A DNA stretch of 7,231 nucleotides from Desulfobacteraceae bacterium (lineage in GTDB: Bacteria > Desulfobacterota > Desulfobacteria > Desulfobacterales > SG8-13): NCBI GenBank assembly GCA_029287875.1, contig JARFQH010000229.1, forward strand, positions 1-7,231, written 5' to 3'. Below are positions 5,052 to 7,231 of the stretch, piece by piece. The notes beneath the pieces are model-generated. The model worked only from the letters and a program-made list of their open reading frames with translations, was not told where the DNA came from and did not search any database. Position numbers and translations under genes: made by a program. How positions within the stretch are numbered: the stretch's first letter is position 1; the number at the start of each line of letters is the position of its first letter.

Positions 5052-5522
5052 TCAGATGATTTGTTCGGGCTGGCCCGGACCGGATGCATACCCGGAGGGC
5101 TCGATAAGGGGCACAAGCAACACCGCGCAGGGAGCTTTTTCCAATATCGTCATACCGATGTAATCCACGCGTCCCAAGCTGTATCGGCGATGCGGTTGAT
5201 GACACCCGACCACAATCAGATCTGCGCCAATATTACCGGCGATGCGGCAGACCTCCATAGCGGGGTCGGCCGGAAAGTAGTCGATGGCCACTTCGCTGGT
5301 GCCTGCCAGTCGCGGTGCGAGGTCGGCATCGATCCGTTGACGAACGGTCGCTATGATTTCGATCATTTTCGGATCGGCATCGTCCAGGTCCTTGAAATGA
5401 TAATCGAGCGCATGAAAAACATGCAATCGGGCACGGTGAGCCTGCGCCAGCCGGACGGCCAGATCAATGGCGTTCAGACCGGACGGAGAAAATTTCAAAG
5501 CGACAAGGATTTTTCCGAACAT
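5052..5522 (-). CDS. Universal stress protein, UspA family, ATP motif altered
   Basis: This is a small cytoplasmic Usp-domain protein of 156 residues, the normal length for a single domain. The fold is recognisable from FGKILVALKFSPSGLNAIDLAVRLAQ (2-27), the second strand LHVFHALD (33-40) and IGADLIVVGCHQ (98-109) with the closing strand KAPCAVLLVPL (129-139). ATP-binding members carry an Asp at the end of strand 1 and the motif G-x2-G-x9-G(S/T). Here Lys10 replaces the Asp, and the motif reads GCHQPHRRYSLGRVD, lacking the second glycine and the Ser/Thr. It therefore resembles the class that does not bind ATP. The start at 5522 is chosen from the family N-terminus and a G-rich ribosome site (GGGGGGG) five bases upstream. 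The extra 52 codons that stay open upstream lack family similarity. No strong promoter was seen upstream. Confidence 0.9.
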   Translation of the reverse strand: MFGKILVALKFSPSGLNAIDLAVRLAQAHRARLHVFHALDYHFKDLDDADPKMIEIIATVRQRIDADLAPRLAGTSEVAIDYFPADPAMEVCRIAGNIGADLIVVGCHQPHRRYSLGRVDYIGMTILEKAPCAVLLVPLIEPSGYASGPGQPEQII

Positions 5523-5872
5523 GGCATCCCCCCCACTTTTAGGGTTCACGAAAAAACGAGGCCACGGTTTTGGGCGCCGAGGCGCCCGGTCTGCAAGGCG
5601 TGAAAACAAGGGAGTATTCGGGAGCCCGCCGGCAGGGCAGCTGAAACACCGGTCGAATTTCCGGACGAATGCAGTCAACGCCGGATGCTCTGATGAGGGT
5701 GTCCACTCACGAACTCAATGCAGAAACGAGGTCGGACGGCATCACACCCTTTGAAGCCGATCCGTACTGAGGAATTGGGCGGGGTGTTGGATTCGGAGCG
5801 CAATAGGTGCCGGGTAAAAGATGAACCTGTCAATACATCGGACGTCGACACCCTGAGACCCGGCCGGTTCGG
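5523..5872. other. Intergenic stretch with one strong palindrome
   Basis: No gene is supported in these 350 bases. Open frames exist on both strands but have no ribosome site and no family similarity. The one clear structure is GGGCGCCGAGGCGCCC at 5572-5587, a perfect inverted repeat with 7-base arms about 50 bases upstream of the stress-protein ATG. It is followed on the minus strand by AAAA, not T, so it is not a terminator of the zinc-ribbon gene. I see no convincing promoter for the stress protein here. Confidence 0.5.
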
Positions 5873-6079
5873 TCAAAGTTTTCCGGCACGACCGTCATCG
5901 CAGGGTTCACCCATATCTTCCATCCGCGAGTGTTCGGCAGTTTGAGACGATTCGCAAACCGGCAAAGGCTCTGTCTTGGCCATCGGTTGCTTGCAGCATT
6001 CAGGAACCGTCGCGTCGGTGCTCTTCACCTTGACTTTGTGACCGCAGTTTTTGCATTCGTAGTGTATCTCTTCTGTCAT
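5873..6079 (-). CDS. Small zinc-ribbon-like protein
   Basis: This 68-residue protein has a cysteine knuckle at the N-terminus, YECKNCGHKVKV (7-18, Cys9 and Cys12), and a second cysteine pair in PECCKQPM (26-33, Cys28 and Cys29), which together could bind one zinc or iron ion. The arrangement is like FmdB-type and rubredoxin-like knuckles, but the second half is CC rather than CxxC. Two more cysteines (42 and 60) lie in an acidic tail that ends EPCDDGRAGKL. The function is unknown. The ATG at 6079 is chosen because AAGGAGG sits five bases upstream. A TTG start five codons earlier would overlap that ribosome site. It has its own strong promoter at 6131-6159, with a leader of about 45 bases. Short proteins of this look are known to me from sulfate-reducing bacteria, but I cannot name the family. 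Confidence 0.85.
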   Translation of the reverse strand: MTEEIHYECKNCGHKVKVKSTDATVPECCKQPMAKTEPLPVCESSQTAEHSRMEDMGEPCDDGRAGKL

Positions 6080-6130
6080 GCAGGCCTCCTTCAAAGAAAC
6101 CAGATAATGTAACTGTTCTTATAAGCCGCG

Positions 6131-6159
6131 ATAGTACGGGATATTACCCGGTGTGTCAA
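6131..6159 (-). promoter_or_regulatory. Sigma-70 promoter with internal palindrome
   Basis: On the minus strand a perfect TTGACA (6154-6159) is followed after exactly 17 bases by TACTAT (6131-6136, 4/6). The spacer contains CGGGTAATATCCCG (6137-6150), with 4-base GC arms around six bases. A protein bound there would sit between -35 and -10, so regulation by a repressor or a MerR/Rrf2-like protein is possible. Transcription should start near 6124, about 45 bases before the zinc-ribbon ATG. Confidence 0.75.
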
Positions 6160-6346
6160 GTCAGCTTCCGGCCTGCATCGATACCGGTTAAAAGGAAAAT
6201 TTGCCGGATGCGGTCGGATGACCGATTTCAAAGTTTCAACGAAAACCGCTAACGCCCGCATCGAGCTCTGTTATCGCCGGCATTGTCGTTCAAGCGTCAC
6301 GGGGGCCGGATCGTGAGGATGATAACCGAACCGGTTGTCCCGGTCG

Positions 6347-7231
6347 TCACACCCCGACAATCCCCACCACGGCTCCGGTCATGCAAGTGGCCAGCGTGCC
6401 GGCCACGATTGACCGCAGTCCCAGAGAAACGATTTCTTCCCGTCGTTCCGGCGCCATGGTACCCAAACCGCCGATCATGATGCCGAGACTGCCGGGGTTG
6501 GCAAACCCGCACATGGCGTACGTCAGGATCAGTTTGCTGCGAGGGGCCAGGGACCCCTCGGGCAGTCTGCTGAGGTCGAGGTAGGCGATAAACTCATTGA
6601 GGACTGTTTTGGTTCCCATCAAAGCACCCGCCGTGGCTGTCTCCTCCCAGGGAATTCCCATCAACCACGTCACCGGTGCCATGACCAGGCCTAAAATCCG
6701 TTGTAACGTGACGGCTTGACCGCGCCAGTGCGGCACCAATCCCAGAATCAGGTTGAGCAAGTGCACCAGGGCGACCAGGACCACCAGCATGGCGACGATA
6801 TTGATCACAAGCGTGACCCCCTGAAGGGTTCCACGCGTAACGGCGTCGATGGCGCCGCTCGCCTTCTCGGGGGCGATCATGGCTCCCGAAGTGAGCTCAC
6901 CGGTTTCCGGTACCATAATTTTCGATACGGTAATCGCCGCCGGGACGCTGATAATTGAAGCGGTCAAAATGTGTCCCATGACATCGGGAATCATTCGGCT
7001 CAGCAAGCTGGCGTAGAGCACCATGACTGTACCGGCAATCGTCGCCATACCGCAGGTCATCAGAGAAAAGAGCTCACTGCGCGTCATGTGATTCAAGTAG
7101 GGACGGATAAACAGCGGCGCCTCCACCATGCCCACGAAGACGTTGGCAGAGACACCCAGGCCTTCGGCACCGCCGATGCCCGTGGTTTTCCGGAGGGCCC
7201 AGGAAAAAGCCCTGACGACCAGCGGCAGGAC
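6347..7231 (-). CDS. Concentrative nucleoside transporter (CNT/NupC family), C-terminal part
   Basis: This inner-membrane symporter takes up nucleosides using an ion gradient. The 5' end is beyond the right edge. The frame is open to the last base and gives 294 of about 400-420 residues, covering the gate and C-terminal domains. Landmarks in fragment numbering are GIGGAEGLGVSANVF (18-32), GMVEAPLFIRPYL (34-46), MTRSELFSLMTCGMATIAGTV, ASIISVPAAI, LMGTKTVLNEFIAYLDL and MCGFANPGSLGIMIGGLG. The Asn and Ser of the last motif that contact ribose in the Vibrio CNT structure are present. The base-contact motif there is GQTE; here it is GMVE, so Gln and Thr are replaced by Met and Val and the base preference probably differs, perhaps favouring purines. 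GTG at 7135 is an internal codon, not a start. There is no clear terminator after the stop. Confidence 0.95.
   Translation of the reverse strand, partial: VLPLVVRAFSWALRKTTGIGGAEGLGVSANVFVGMVEAPLFIRPYLNHMTRSELFSLMTCGMATIAGTVMVLYASLLSRMIPDVMGHILTASIISVPAAITVSKIMVPETGELTSGAMIAPEKASGAIDAVTRGTLQGVTLVINIVAMLVVLVALVHLLNLILGLVPHWRGQAVTLQRILGLVMAPVTWLMGIPWEETATAGALMGTKTVLNEFIAYLDLSRLPEGSLAPRSKLILTYAMCGFANPGSLGIMIGGLGTMAPERREEIVSLGLRSIVAGTLATCMTGAVVGIVGV

Noticed and set aside
5052..5678. Longer stress-protein reading with 52 extra residues
   Set aside because: The extension is unlike any Usp N-terminus, and it covers the GC palindrome and the ribosome site of the shorter form.
5798..5815. GGCACCTATTGC on the minus strand as a second sigma-54 promoter, for the stress-protein gene
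   Set aside because: The spacing between GG and GC is 8 bases instead of the required 10.
6296..6315. TCACG/CGTGA stem after the nucleoside transporter as its terminator
   Set aside because: Only five base pairs and no T run on the minus strand.

Overview
The window looks like chromosomal DNA from a Gram-negative bacterium of moderately high GC content. A member of the Desulfobacterota (Desulfobacterales-like sulfate reducers) is the best guess. The reasons are the mix of genes (a glnK-amtB operon, a solo ferritin-like diiron protein ending in NFWPF, a tiny zinc-ribbon protein, a UspA-type protein and the start of a cytidylate kinase-like gene) and the style of the proteins. The placement is inference, since there is no marker gene. 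No phage, insertion sequence, CRISPR array, rRNA or tRNA was seen.

Layout. (1) Bases 28-1830, minus strand: a nitrogen operon, glnK (P-II signal protein) followed by amtB (ammonium channel). It is preceded by a near-perfect sigma-54 promoter at 1895-1911 and, about 110-140 bp farther upstream, two perfect palindromes that could be activator sites. (2) Bases 2044-2280, plus strand: a purine-rich stretch without a convincing protein gene. It ends in a rho-independent terminator and carries ten GGA motifs, several in predicted loops, so it is a candidate small RNA, possibly of CsrA-binding type. (3) Bases 2302-3028, minus strand: a conserved-looking 177-residue protein of unknown function with its own sigma-70-type promoter and a long, strongly structured leader. 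(4) Bases 3054-4212, plus strand: a second promoter and ribosome site lead into the first 17 codons of a cytidylate kinase-like gene that is then broken. A YheT-type alpha/beta hydrolase follows directly, and its own start looks damaged by a one-base shift. (5) Bases 4218-4325: an inverted repeat built from 7-base tandem units. (6) Bases 4344-5012, plus strand: a ferritin-like diiron protein with a structured leader, converging on a universal stress protein (5052-5522, minus). (7) Bases 5873-6159, minus: a 68-residue cysteine-rich zinc-ribbon protein with a strong promoter that carries a palindrome between -35 and -10. (8) Bases 6347-7231, minus: the C-terminal 294 residues of a concentrative nucleoside transporter that runs off the right edge.

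How the parts relate. GlnK and AmtB form a known functional pair: GlnK docks on AmtB and shuts the channel when nitrogen is plentiful, and sigma-54 transcription links the pair to nitrogen status. The diiron protein, the stress protein and the zinc-ribbon protein are neighbours with a plausible shared theme of oxidative or general stress, but they are separate transcription units and the link is only contextual. I found no obvious new multi-gene system. The least ordinary parts are the candidate RNA at 2044-2280, the paired palindromes upstream of glnK, the heptamer-repeat hairpin, and the kinase-remnant/hydrolase junction.
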